From Solirubrobacter sp963848475 (lineage in GTDB: Bacteria; Actinomycetota; Thermoleophilia; Solirubrobacterales; Solirubrobacteraceae), in contig CAWKDW010000021.1 in assembly GCA_963848475.1 (NCBI GenBank), positions 1 to 64,000 on the forward strand: a stretch of 64,000 nucleotides of DNA, written 5' to 3'. The position numbers and the translations under genes are program-made. Position 1 is the first letter of the stretch. Every line of letters starts with the position of its first letter. Shown one piece after another: positions 7,534 to 16,714 of this stretch. The notes under the pieces were generated by a model. That model made no database searches. It saw only the letters and a list, made by a program, of their open reading frames with translations, and was not told the DNA's origin.

Positions 7534-9039
7534 GCGCACGAAGCGGTCCGGAGCGGATCTCGGTCGGCATCCCGGGGTTTGACGAGTTGGTCCACGGCGG
7601 GCTGCCGAAGGGGCGCAGCACGTTGCTGGCAGGGTCGACGGGTACTGGCAAGACGGTTTTCGGGCTGCAGTTCCTCGCGGCCGGCGCGCGGCTCGGGCAG
7701 CCCGGGGTCCTGGTTTCGTTTGCGGAGCGCCCGGAGGATCTGGTCGCCAACGTTGAAAGCTTCGGGTTGGATCTAGGCGGGCTCGTCGCCGACGGGCGGC
7801 TGGCGATCGTCGACGCGACGTTGGATTCGGGCGCGCGCGGTGAGCGGCAACTTCGATCTCAGCGGGCTCTCGGCGCGCATCGGCCATGCGCTGAGCGAGG
7901 TCGGCGGCGCGCGCTTGTTCCTGGATCCGATCGACGCGCTGTTTGAGGAGTTTCGACGCGGCGGTCGGAGATACGGCGCGCGTTCGCGGCGATGTTGCGC
8001 GAGCTGCGTCCGCTGGGTGCCACGACGCTGATCGCGGCCGAGCGTCCCTCCGAGAACGGCGGGGTCACCCGCTACGGGGCGCAGGAGTTCGTCGTCGACA
8101 ACGTGATCCTCATGCGCAACGTCCGCGCGGAGGAGCGCCGGCGTCGGACGGTGGAGGTGCTCAAGCTTCGCGGCGCCGATCATCACAAGGGGGAGTTCCC
8201 GTTCGTGATCGACGCGCGACGCGGGCATCGAGATCGTGCCGTTCTCTCCGATCGAAGGCGATGCGACCGGGTCGGCGGAGCGGATCTCGCTCGGGCAACG
8301 CCGAGCTGGACGCGATGTGCGGCGGCGGGATGTACCGCGACGCGCTGATGATGATCACGGGCGCGACCGGAACCGGCAAGACGCTGATCGGGCTGCAGTT
8401 CATGGTCGCCGGGATCGAGGCCGGTGAGCGGGTGCTGTACCTGTCCTTCGAGGAGAGCCAGTGGCAACTGGAGCGCAACGCCGCGGCGTGGGGGATGGAC
8501 CTCAAGAGCCCGGAGCGCGGCCGGGCGCCTGCAAGATCGTCTCGCGCTATCCGGCGCGGCTGGGGCTCGAGGACCTACTGGTGGAGCTCAAGCACACGGT
8601 CGAGGAGTTCGAGCCCACGCGCCTGGTGCTCGACAGCATCACCGCGATCGAGCACAACTCGCCCGCGAAGGCGTTCCGCGAGTTCAGCGTCGGGCTCAGC
8701 GGCTATCTCAAGGGACGGGGCGTGGCGACGATGATGACCACGACGCTGCCGAATCTGCTCGGTGGCGACCACGCCACCGACCTCTATCTCTCGACGATCG
8801 CGGACGCGATCCTCGCGCTGCGCTACTTCGACCTCGACAGCCAGGTCCGGCGCGCGGTCTTGGTGCTGAAGGTCCGCGGCTCCCAGCACGCGAGCAAGAT
8901 GCACGAATACGAGATCCTCGAGACCGGCATGTCCGTGCTCGGCCCGATCCAGGGTATTCGCGGCATCCTCGTCGGTCAGGCGCAGACGACCAGCTCCTCG
9001 TCCAACGGTGGCGCCCGCGCCATCGAGCTTCCGGAGTGA
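7530..9039 (+). CDS. KaiC-like double RecA-fold ATPase (several apparent frameshifts)
   Basis: Two KaiC domains in tandem, about 500 residues. CI has Walker A GSTGTGKT and LFLDPIDALFEEF. CII has Walker A GATGTGKT, the paired glutamates FEES, Walker B RLVLDSITAIE and the phosphorylation loop ATDLYLST, followed by VLVLKVRGSQHASKMHEYEI. The Thr, Ser and Thr of that loop (codons 8776, 8791, 8794) align with T426, S431 and T432 of cyanobacterial KaiC. In CI the Glu pair is reduced to one (FAER, codons 7719-7730). The reading frame breaks near 7830, 7950, 8220, 8295 and 8525; the sequence is continuous across all breaks when reframed. It overlaps the KaiB-like gene upstream and the GGDEF-EAL gene downstream. 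Confidence 0.85.
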
Positions 9040-11201
9040 GCGAGCGGCGCACCAGAGCCGACGCCGGCGGCTGACGCCGATCCGGCGCTGGCGCTGGACA
9101 GCCTGTTGGCGGTGATCCGTCACAACGTCGACGGCATGCTGGTGATCGACCGCGACGGCGTGATCCTGCTGGCCAATCCGGCCGCCGAGCGCCTGCTCGG
9201 CCGGCCCGCGGGCGGACTGGCGGCACGCCGTTCGGCGCGCCGCTGGTGCATCGAGAAGGCCACGGAGATCGATGTCGTCGCCGGCGGGACCGGGCGGACG
9301 GCGGAGATGCGGGTCGTCGAGATCGATTGGCACGGGGCTCCGGCGTTGCTGGCTTCGCTGCGGGACGTAACGGATCGCAAGCGCGCGGAGAGCGGTGCTC
9401 GCGAGGGTCGGTGCCCAGCACGCGGCGATCGCGCAACTCGGCAAGGACGCGGTCTCCGGACTCCCGCCCGAAGCGTTGATGGTGGAGGCGGCAAAGCACG
9501 TCCAGCGCGTGCTCGCGACCGACTTCGCCGGTGTGTTGGCGCTTGGCGCCCGACGGTACGCGAGCTCCGCCTGGTGGCTGGCGAGTGGCCTGCGGGCCCC
9601 GGACCCGCTGCCGAAGGGCGCCGGAAGCGGCTCCCAGCCGCGCTACACGCTCGAGTCTGAGGAGTGCGTGGTGATGAGCGACGCGGGCAACGAGGCACGT
9701 TTCGTGGCATGGCCGCCGGGCGCGGTGAGTGCGGTCACGGTCCTGATGAAAGACCATGCGCGGCGCTTCGGTGTGGTCGAGGCGGCGTCATGGGCCTCGC
9801 GGCGATTCGACGCACGACGAGCTCACGTTCCTTCAGTCCGTCGCGAATCTGATGGCCGCGGCCTTGGCGCGCTTCCATGCGGAAGGTCAGATGCGTCATC
9901 AGGCGCTTCACGACCCGCTCACGGGACTTGCAAACCGCGCGCTGTTTCTCGATCGTCTCGGGCACGCCCTTGCTCGCTCGACGCGCCGGCAGCAACGAGG
10001 GCTGGTGGTGCTGTTCGCCGATCTCGACGGCTTCAAGCACGTCAACGACACCTTCGGCCATCACGCTGGCGACGAAGTGCTCGTGAGTGTCGCGCGCAGG
10101 CTCACGAGCGCTCTGCGCTCCAGCGACTCGTTGGCCCGCTTCGGCGGCGACGAGTTCATGATGCTGCTCGAGGACGTCGACTCCGAGCAAGAGCTCGCGA
10201 GCGCCGTTTCGCGCGTGCGGGCGGCGGTGATGGACTCCCCGTTCGTGATCGACGGGCAGCCCCAGGCCATCGAGCTGACGATCGGCGTCGTCTGGGCCGA
10301 CGAGTCCCACACACTCGCCCGCGGACCTGATCCGGGACGCCGACGCCGCGATGTACAGCGCGAAGCAGCTCGGGCGCGGAGGCTACGCCGTCTTTGACAG
10401 CGACATGCGCGAGCACGCCGCGGCGCGTCTCGCGCGTCGAGCACGAGCTGCGCGTCGCGCTCGCCGCCGGGGAGTTGCGGCTGCTGTACCAGCCAATCGT
10501 CGCGCTCGACACCGGACACATCGTCGAGCTTGAAGCGCTGCTGCGCTGGCAGCATCCCGAACGAGGGCTGCTCGGGCCGGCGGATTTCCTGGATGTCGCG
10601 ATCGAGACCCGGCTGATCCTCCCGATCGGTCAGTTGGGCCCTGACGACGGCCTGTCGCCAAGCCGCTCGATGGCGGGCGGTGCTGGGAGAGGCCATGCCC
10701 ACCGTCAACGTCAACATGGCACCGAGCGAGCTGGCTCAACCCGAGTTGCGACGCGATCGTCCGCGCGGCGATCGAGCAAGGCGGCAACGGCATGGCCCTG
10801 CAGCTCGAGCTCACCGAGGGCGCGCTGATCGAGGATCCCGCGCTTGCCGCCACACTCAGTGATCTCAGCCGCAACTTGGGCGTGCGCACCGCGCTCGACG
10901 ACTTCGGCACCGGCTACTCGTCGCTTTCCTACCTGACGCGGTTTCGGATCGACGAACTCAAGATCGACCGCTCGTTCATTCGCACGCTCGCCCGCGGACA
11001 GGACGCGCCGATCGTGGCAGCCATCGTCGAGCATGGCCCACGCGCTCGGCATCCTGGTCGTAGCCGAAGGCATCGAGACCGACGGAACAAGCGACCGAAG
11101 CACGCCGACTCGGCTGCGATCGCGGGCAGGGCTACCACTTCGCCCACCCGCTCCCGCCAGACGAAGTCCTCGCACTACTTCTCGAGTCAGCTCGAACCTG
11201 A
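9036..11201 (+). CDS. PAS-GGDEF-EAL cyclic-di-GMP enzyme (many apparent frameshifts)
   Basis: Third gene of the KaiBC operon; its GTG overlaps the KaiC-like stop. When reframed it reads: PAS domain (VIRHNVDGMLVIDRDGVILLANPAAERLLG), a GAF-like region (HVQRVLATDFAGVLALG), GGDEF domain (DPLTGLANRALFLDRL, ADLDGFKHVNDTFGHHAGDE, catalytic RFGGDEF), and EAL domain (YQPIVALDTGH, ELEALLRWQHPE, LELTEGALIED, LDDFGTGYSSLSYL, LKIDRSFI, VVAEGIET). It ends GYHFAHPLPPDEVLALLLE and stops at 11201. About thirteen frame breaks are present, most behaving as +1. Active-site residues of both cyclase and phosphodiesterase look conserved, so either activity is possible. Confidence 0.82.
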
Positions 11202-11304
11202 CTCCAACCGAGCAAGTGCGGCGCCGGCTCTGGCCAAGAAGCATCGACTGGGATCGCGGGAATCCAGACCGGGCACGCGGAAGCGCGATTGCGACCGAGC
11301 CGCG

Positions 11305-12981
11305 TCACGCGGCGACGGGGAGTGCGCGCTCGTCGTGTGCCAAGGCGCAGAAGACGGCAACGACGTCGGGGTCGAACTGGCCGCCCGCGCACCGGCGCAG
11401 CTCGGCGAACGCGGCCTCGACCGACATCCCGCTGCGGTAGGCCCGATCGGAAATCATCGCGTCATACGCGTCGCAGACGGCGATAATCCTCGAGCCCAGC
11501 GGGATCGCCTCGCCCCGCAGCGCGTCGGGGTAGCCCGCGCCGTCGTAGGCCTCGTGGCTGGAACGCACAAGCTCCGCGGTCGGCGCCAGTGAAGGAGCAG
11601 CGAGCAGGATTCGCTCGCCGATAACCGTGTGCTGGCGCATGAATTCCCACTCGCTGTCGTCCAGCGGACCGGGCTTGTGCAGGATGGCGTCAGGGATCGC
11701 GGCCTTGCCCACATCGTGCAGTTCTGCTGCGAGACCGATGCGTTTGACCTCGGAGTCGGGGAGACCGAGCTCCTCCGCGATCCGGACCGCCAGCCCTGCG
11801 ACGCCGGTGCCGTGCTCGCGCAGGTCGGCGTCGCGTTCGCTGAGGACCTTGAGCAGCACGTCACTGCTCTGTCGGCTGGCGGACTTACGGCCGGCCTTGT
11901 GTTCGTACATGCGCTGGTCGGCGAGTTGGAGTGCGGCGGCGGGGGAGGCCGTTTCACGCGGGATGACCGCGGTTCCGTACGAGCAGCCGATCAGGAAAGC
12001 GTCGCCTGCCTCGGAGAGCGCGTCGGCGGCGCGCCGGACGAGGGCGTCCGCGGTTCCGTCATCGACTGCGGCGAGGACGCAGAACTCGTCTCCGCCCATC
12101 CGGTAAGCGGTTCCGTCGCCCGCGACGCTGGCCTGCAGGCGCTCGCCCAATCGCGTCAGGAGTCCGTCCCCGGCGTGGTGGCCGAACGTGTCGTTGTAGT
12201 GCTTGAAGCCGTCGAGGTCGAACAGCGCGAGCACGCGATCCTCAGCTGTGGCAGCTCGCGCCTCGAGGTCGTCGATAAGGGCACGGCGATTGCGCAGGCC
12301 GGTCAGGACGTCGGTGCGCGCTTCGTGGCCGTTGACGGCCGCCAGGCGCGCGTTCTCCGCCGCAAGTTGCTCAGCGACCAAGCGGGCGCGGAACGCGCGC
12401 CGGAAGACGAGCGCGAACGCGATAAACAGCATCAGGATCGCCGTCGCTGACCCGATCGTGGCCTGGATCTGCTGGCGCTCGGAGCGTTCGCGATACTCGT
12501 TACCGGCCTTGGCGAGCTGACGGCCAGCCGCAGCACTGGTCATTGCGCCGGACTTCAGCAGCGGGAAGAACTGCGGATCAAGCGTCGTGGTGAATGTCGG
12601 CGAGGCGCTGATCGGAAGCAGGCGATCGATCACCGCGAAGTTCGCGCGTAGGGGCCCGCGAACGTTGCGAAGCGCCGGTGGCGGGCCCTCGCGCTGAAGT
12701 TCGGAGAGCGCCGCGGTGATCGCCAGCTTGTCGGACTTGATCAACGCCTCGGCCCGTGCGGGCGTGCCGCCGACGATCGCGAGCGCGGCGTAGGGATCGG
12801 ATTGAAGACGCGTCAGCGCGGCGTTGGCGCCCGCCAGCTTCAGCTCAGCATCACGGCTGGAGTCCGACCGGAACTGCAGGAGGGTGACCGTCGCGATCGT
12901 GGCCAAGCAGAGCGACAGCACAAATGCGACGATCGTGCGTGAGCGCGCCATCCCACGAACGACGGCAACAGAAGTGGTCAT
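11305..12981 (-). CDS. membrane GGDEF plus HD-GYP signalling protein
   Basis: A 558-residue intact protein convergent with the GGDEF-EAL gene. Two membrane helices (TIVAFVLSLCLATIATVTLL and TAILMLFIAFALVF) flank an extracytoplasmic sensor region. Then comes a GGDEF domain with LTGLRNRRALIDDL, LFDLDGFKHYNDTFGHHAGD and MGGDEF. The C-terminal HD-GYP phosphodiesterase domain has LHDVGK, HTVIGERIL, SSHEAYDGAGYPDALRGEAIP and CDAYDAMISDRAYR. It can in principle make and degrade cyclic-di-GMP. Starts at ATG 12981 or 12951 are both possible. Confidence 0.9.
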   Translation of the reverse strand: MTTSVAVVRGMARSRTIVAFVLSLCLATIATVTLLQFRSDSSRDAELKLAGANAALTRLQSDPYAALAIVGGTPARAEALIKSDKLAITAALSELQREGPPPALRNVRGPLRANFAVIDRLLPISASPTFTTTLDPQFFPLLKSGAMTSAAAGRQLAKAGNEYRERSERQQIQATIGSATAILMLFIAFALVFRRAFRARLVAEQLAAENARLAAVNGHEARTDVLTGLRNRRALIDDLEARAATAEDRVLALFDLDGFKHYNDTFGHHAGDGLLTRLGERLQASVAGDGTAYRMGGDEFCVLAAVDDGTADALVRRAADALSEAGDAFLIGCSYGTAVIPRETASPAAALQLADQRMYEHKAGRKSASRQSSDVLLKVLSERDADLREHGTGVAGLAVRIAEELGLPDSEVKRIGLAAELHDVGKAAIPDAILHKPGPLDDSEWEFMRQHTVIGERILLAAPSLAPTAELVRSSHEAYDGAGYPDALRGEAIPLGSRIIAVCDAYDAMISDRAYRSGMSVEAAFAELRRCAGGQFDPDVVAVFCALAHDERALPVAA

Positions 12982-13198
12982 GCACCGTTCATCGGCCGCG
13001 CGAGCGGCGGCACCAGCAAATGACAGGTTTGCCGTTCGAGCGCGAGCTTCGCCCCCAATGCCCGGCGCGGGCTCGCATCCAGCGACGCAAGGTTGGCGCA
13101 GCGGGAGGTCGACGGAGCACTGAAGCGGTCTTCAGTGGGGTAGGTCCGCCCCGACGTCAGGCTGACTCCTGTGCATCGCGGCCCGCGCATCTGTTCGA

Positions 13199-13502
13199 GT
13201 GGCCGCGTCCGCGCCCTGGGATGCGGGGCCGATGGTCCGCATTCAGGGCGACGACGGCGACGCCTTGGGCCTGCTCTATGACTGGTACGCCGCCCGAGCC
13301 CTTCGCTTTGCCACACAGCGATGTCGCCAGCCCGGCGGCCGAGGACATCGTCCAAGAAGCGTTCATCTCGATCTGGCAGAGCCGAGCGACCTACTCGCCC
13401 GCCGGCGGACGTGTCGGCGCGTGGACGATGGGCATCATCGGCAACCGCTCAATCGACGCCGTCCGGCGCCACCGGGCCAAGAAACGCGAAAGGCCCGCCT
13501 GA
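13199..13502 (+). pseudogene. ECF sigma factor fragment, region 2 only
   Basis: The reading LYDWYAARALRFATQRCRQ continues, after one extra base near 13335, as PAAEDIVQEAFISIWQ and WTMGIIGNRSIDAVRRHRAKKR. This is sigma-70 region 2 (core binding and -10 recognition). The frame then stops immediately at the tRNA-Gly terminator hairpin, so region 4 (-35 recognition) is missing. Start is GTG 13199 or ATG 13232. The loss of region 4 is not explained by a frame error, because the next 80 nt are tRNA. It is likely a truncated relic. Confidence 0.6.
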
Positions 13503-13512
13503 GCGGGCCTTT
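13490..13512 (-). terminator. tRNA-Gly terminator hairpin
   Basis: An inverted repeat, GAAAGGCCCGC and GCGGGCCTTTC, around a 4-nt loop, just 3' of the minus-strand tRNA-Gly. It ends in TTTC on the minus strand. Confidence 0.7.
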
Positions 13513-13518
13513 CGGTGA

Positions 13519-13592
13519 AGCGGATGAAGAGACTCGAACTCTCGACCTTCTGCATGGCAAGCAGACGCTCTAGCCAACTGAGCTACATCCGC
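13519..13592 (-). tRNA. tRNA-Gly (GCC)
   Basis: The complement folds as a full cloverleaf: acceptor GCGGATG/CATCCGC, D arm AGCTC...GAGC, anticodon arm TCTGC-TTGCCAT-GCAGA with anticodon GCC, T arm with GAGTTCGAGTCTC. U73 at the discriminator position fits glycine tRNAs. CCA is not encoded. A -10 box TATACT lies at 13604-13609 on the minus strand. Confidence 0.96.
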
Positions 13593-13603
13593 GTGGGTCG
13601 CCG

Positions 13604-13609
13604 AGTATA
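13604..13609 (-). promoter_or_regulatory. -10 box of the tRNA-Gly promoter
   Basis: TATACT on the minus strand, 11 nt upstream of the mature tRNA 5' end. The -35 element at 17 nt spacing (TCACAA) is weak. Confidence 0.55.
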
Positions 13610-13641
13610 GCCACGTTGATCTCGGCTTGTGAGAGCGACGG

Positions 13642-13647
13642 TACAGT
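13642..13647 (+). promoter_or_regulatory. -10 box of ftsH, leaderless spacing
   Basis: TACAGT lies exactly 7 nt before the ftsH ATG and no ribosome binding site is present. A transcript starting 7 nt after the box would begin at the A of the start codon. Confidence 0.5.
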
Positions 13648-13654
13648 CAACGTC

Positions 13655-15681
13655 ATGGCGGACTCCCCGACCGAGCGACGACCTCGGACCCCGCTGCCCC
13701 GCGGCAAAGACAACGCGAACTCTCCGGCCAACCGGCCGGCGACCCCGCCTCAGCGTGGATTTCCGCGGATGCCGGGCGGGCGTTCGTTCTGGATCGTCGT
13801 GCTGTCGCTGCTGGCCGTGAACTACGTGATCATGGCGCTGTTCGCTCCGGGGCGCGAGCCGAGCGTGCGGATTCCGTACAGCAGCCCGACGGGCGCTCCC
13901 GGGTTCGTGGAGCAGGTCCAGAAGGGCAATGTCGCGAAGGTCAAGACCGAGGGCGCGACGGTCGACGGGGAGTTCAAGACCGAGGTCAAGTACCCGGACG
14001 ACAAGGCCAAGGCCGCGAAGAACTTCACGTCGGAGATCCCGTCGTTCGTGATCTACAACGGCAGCGAGCTGAACAAGCTGCTGGCGGACAACAAGGTCGA
14101 CATCGCGGCCGCTCCGATCAACGACGGGCGCGGGTTCTTCGCGAGCCTGATCCTGGGCTTCGGCCCGGTGATCCTGCTCGTCGGCCTGTTCATCTGGCTC
14201 TCGCGTCGTGCGACGGGCGGGCAGATGGGGGCGATCGGGGCCTTCGGGCGCTCGCGCGCGCGGCGTGCAGAGGGCGACGACATGAAGGTCACCTTCAAGG
14301 ACGTCGCCGGCATCGACGAGGCCAAGGGCGAGCTGACGGAGGTCGTCGACTTCCTCAAGAACCCCGAGAAGTACCAGAAGCTCGGCGGCCGGATTCCGCG
14401 CGGCGTGCTGCTCGCGGGCCGGCCGGGCACGGGCAAGACGCTGCTCGCGCGCGCGGTGGCGGGGGAGGCGGGCGTGCCGTTCTTCAGCATCAGCGCGTCG
14501 GAGTTCGTCGAGGCGATCGTGGGCATCGGCGCCTCGCGCGTCCGCGATCTGTTCAAGCAGGCCAAGGAAGCGGCGCCCGCGATCATCTTCATCGACGAGC
14601 TCGACGCGATCGGGCGCTCGCGCTCGGGCGGCAACACGTTCGGCGGCGGCAACGACGAGCGCGAGCAGACGCTCAACCAGATCCTCACCGAGATGGACGG
14701 CTTCGAGCAGGGCGACACGGTGATCGTGGTCGCGGCGACCAACCGCGCCGAGATCCTCGACGCCGCGCTGCTGCGTCCCGGCCGCTTCGATCGCCGCGTG
14801 ACGGTCCCGCCGCCCGACAAGGACGGCCGCCGCAAGATCCTCGAGGTCCATTCGCGCTCGCTTGCCGCTGGACGACGACGTCGACCTCGACGACGTCGCG
14901 GCGATCACGCCCGGGCATGGTCGGCGCCGACATCGCGAACCTGGCCAACGAGGCGGCGCTGCTGGCCGCGCGCCGCGGTCACACCAAGGTGCAGCGCGGC
15001 GACTTCACGGACTCGCTGGAGAAGATCATCCTCGGCGCGCCGCGCGGGATCATCCTGTCCGACGAGGAGAAGCGCCGGACCGCGTACCACGAGGCGGGCC
15101 ACGCGATCGTCGGCATGCTCACGCCCGGGGCGGACCCGGTGCGCAAGGTCTCGATCATCCCGCGCACGATGTCGCTGGGCGTCACGATCTCCAGCCCGGA
15201 CAACGAGCGCACGAACTACGACGTCGAGTACCTGACCGGCCGGATCCAGGTCGCGCTCGGCGGGCGGATCGCCGAGGAGCTCGTCTACGGCTCGATCTCG
15301 GCGGGCGCGGAGTCCGACATCCAGCAGCTGACCGGGATCGCGCGCCAGATGGTGGGCCGCTGGGGGATGAGCCCCGCGATCGGCCCGATCGCCGTCATCC
15401 CGTCCGACGCGCAGGGCCCGCTGCTGCCGGGCGTCTCCGAGGTCTCCGAGTCCACGCAGGAGCTGATCGACAGCGAAGTGCGGCGGATCGTCGACGAGGC
15501 CTACCAGAACGTCACGCGGCTGCTCTCGGACCATCGCGACAAGCTGGACAGCCTCACGGCGCGCCTGCTGGAGCTCGAGACGGTCGACATGGACGACGCC
15601 TACGAGGCCGCCGGCGTCCCGGTGCCGCGGGTGCCCGCCGCGGGTGTGCTCGACGAAGCCGGAGAGCCTTCGGTCGCCTAG
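13655..15681 (+). CDS. ftsH: FtsH membrane AAA+ zinc metalloprotease (two apparent frameshifts)
   Basis: Membrane-anchored ATP-dependent protease for quality control. Order: N-terminal helix (SFWIVVLSLLAVNYVIMALF), extracytoplasmic domain, second helix (LILGFGPVILLVGLFIWL), AAA domain with Walker A AGRPGTGKT, Walker B IIFIDELDAIG and sensor region AATNRAEILDAALLRPGRFDR, then the protease with HEAGH. Two extra bases, near 14873 and 14911, break the frame within 40 nt; both repair to normal family sequence. Walker A has Arg where FtsH usually has Pro. The pore loop reads EAIVGIGA instead of the common EMFVGVGA. The ATG follows a -10 box by 7 nt. Confidence 0.93.
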
Positions 15682-16625
15682 CTGAGCGCCGCGCGTCCGA
15701 GTTGGACGCCGGTCTGGCCGCGCGCGAGCCGCTCGCGCGCGGCGTCGAGCAGTTCCCCCTCGGGCGTCAGGTAGTCGCGCCACGAGCGGGTCGGCCGGAA
15801 CCCGAGCAGCCGCTCGGCCTCCGCGCCGGAGATCCCGCCGGCGTCCTCGCGCGCGAGTTCCCGAAGCGAGACGTCCTCGCCGAAGTGGTGGGCGATCAGC
15901 TCCGCGAGCGGCTTGCCCGCCCCGTTGTCGGCCGCGGCGACATACACGGCGGTGTGCCCGTCGAGCGAGCACTCGGCGGCGAGCCGCAGCGCGTGCGCGA
16001 GGTCGTAGACGTCGACGTAGCTCCAGAAGCTCTCGCTCGGCGACGCGTCGAACGGATCGCGCAGCCACGGCCCGAGGCTGCGGGCGTAGTTGCCCTCCCA
16101 CTGCACCCAGGTCGGCCGGATCGAGATCGCGCGCAGGTCCGAGCGCGCGACCGCGGCGTCCATCAGCTGCTCGGCGAAGAGCTTGGCCAGCCCGTAGGGG
16201 TCCTGCGGGCGGTTCGCGAGCGCCTCGTCGATCGGCGCGTACGGCGCGTGGAACGGCCGCTCGGCGAAGCCCATCCCGGCGACGGTCTCGCTGGAGACGT
16301 TCACGAGCCGGTCGACGCCCACGCGGACGCAGGCCTCGACGAGGTTGAACGTCGCCATCAGGTTGTTGCCGAACACCTTGTCCGGCGCGTTGCGCGTCGG
16401 CTCGGGGAGCGCCGCGCAGTGGATCACCACGTCCTGGCGGCGTACGACGGCGAAGGCGTCGCCCGGATCGGTCAGATCCGCCTGGAAGTAGTGCGCGCCC
16501 GAGTGACCGCCCTCGTACACCGGCGGGGCGAGATCGCAGCCGGTGACGCTGTGACCGGCTTCGATCAGGTCGTGGATCGTGGCCGCGCCGACTTTCCCGC
16601 GGGCGCCGGTGACGAGGATCTGCAC
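15678..16625 (-). CDS. NAD-dependent epimerase/dehydratase (extended SDR)
   Basis: A 315-residue extended short-chain dehydrogenase. The N-terminal ILVTGARGKVG is the NAD-binding glycine motif. HCAALPEP and the catalytic pair YGLAK (YxxxK) follow, with a serine in NVSSETV. The C-terminal part binds the substrate, probably a nucleotide sugar or similar. The GTG start gives MQILVTG directly. It is convergent with ftsH, overlapping by 4 nt. The specific substrate cannot be told. Confidence 0.85.
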   Translation of the reverse strand: MQILVTGARGKVGAATIHDLIEAGHSVTGCDLAPPVYEGGHSGAHYFQADLTDPGDAFAVVRRQDVVIHCAALPEPTRNAPDKVFGNNLMATFNLVEACVRVGVDRLVNVSSETVAGMGFAERPFHAPYAPIDEALANRPQDPYGLAKLFAEQLMDAAVARSDLRAISIRPTWVQWEGNYARSLGPWLRDPFDASPSESFWSYVDVYDLAHALRLAAECSLDGHTAVYVAAADNGAGKPLAELIAHHFGEDVSLRELAREDAGGISGAEAERLLGFRPTRSWRDYLTPEGELLDAARERLARGQTGVQLGRAALS

Positions 16626-16714
16626 ACGGGCTTCCTACCACGTACTGGTCTCACGGTGTCAGCCGGGCGACCCGCGATCTCAACTCCGCCTGCGGTACGC
16701 CGACGAATGGAGGG

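Noticed and set aside
7530..11201. KaiC and GGDEF-EAL as decayed pseudogenes
   Set aside because: Breaks are almost all +1 like those in essential genes of the same window, active-site residues are intact, and there are no in-frame stops other than those caused by frame changes.
13655..15681. Programmed double frameshift in ftsH
   Set aside because: No slippery heptamer, stem-loop or conserved context at 14873 or 14911, and the same type of error appears in unrelated genes.
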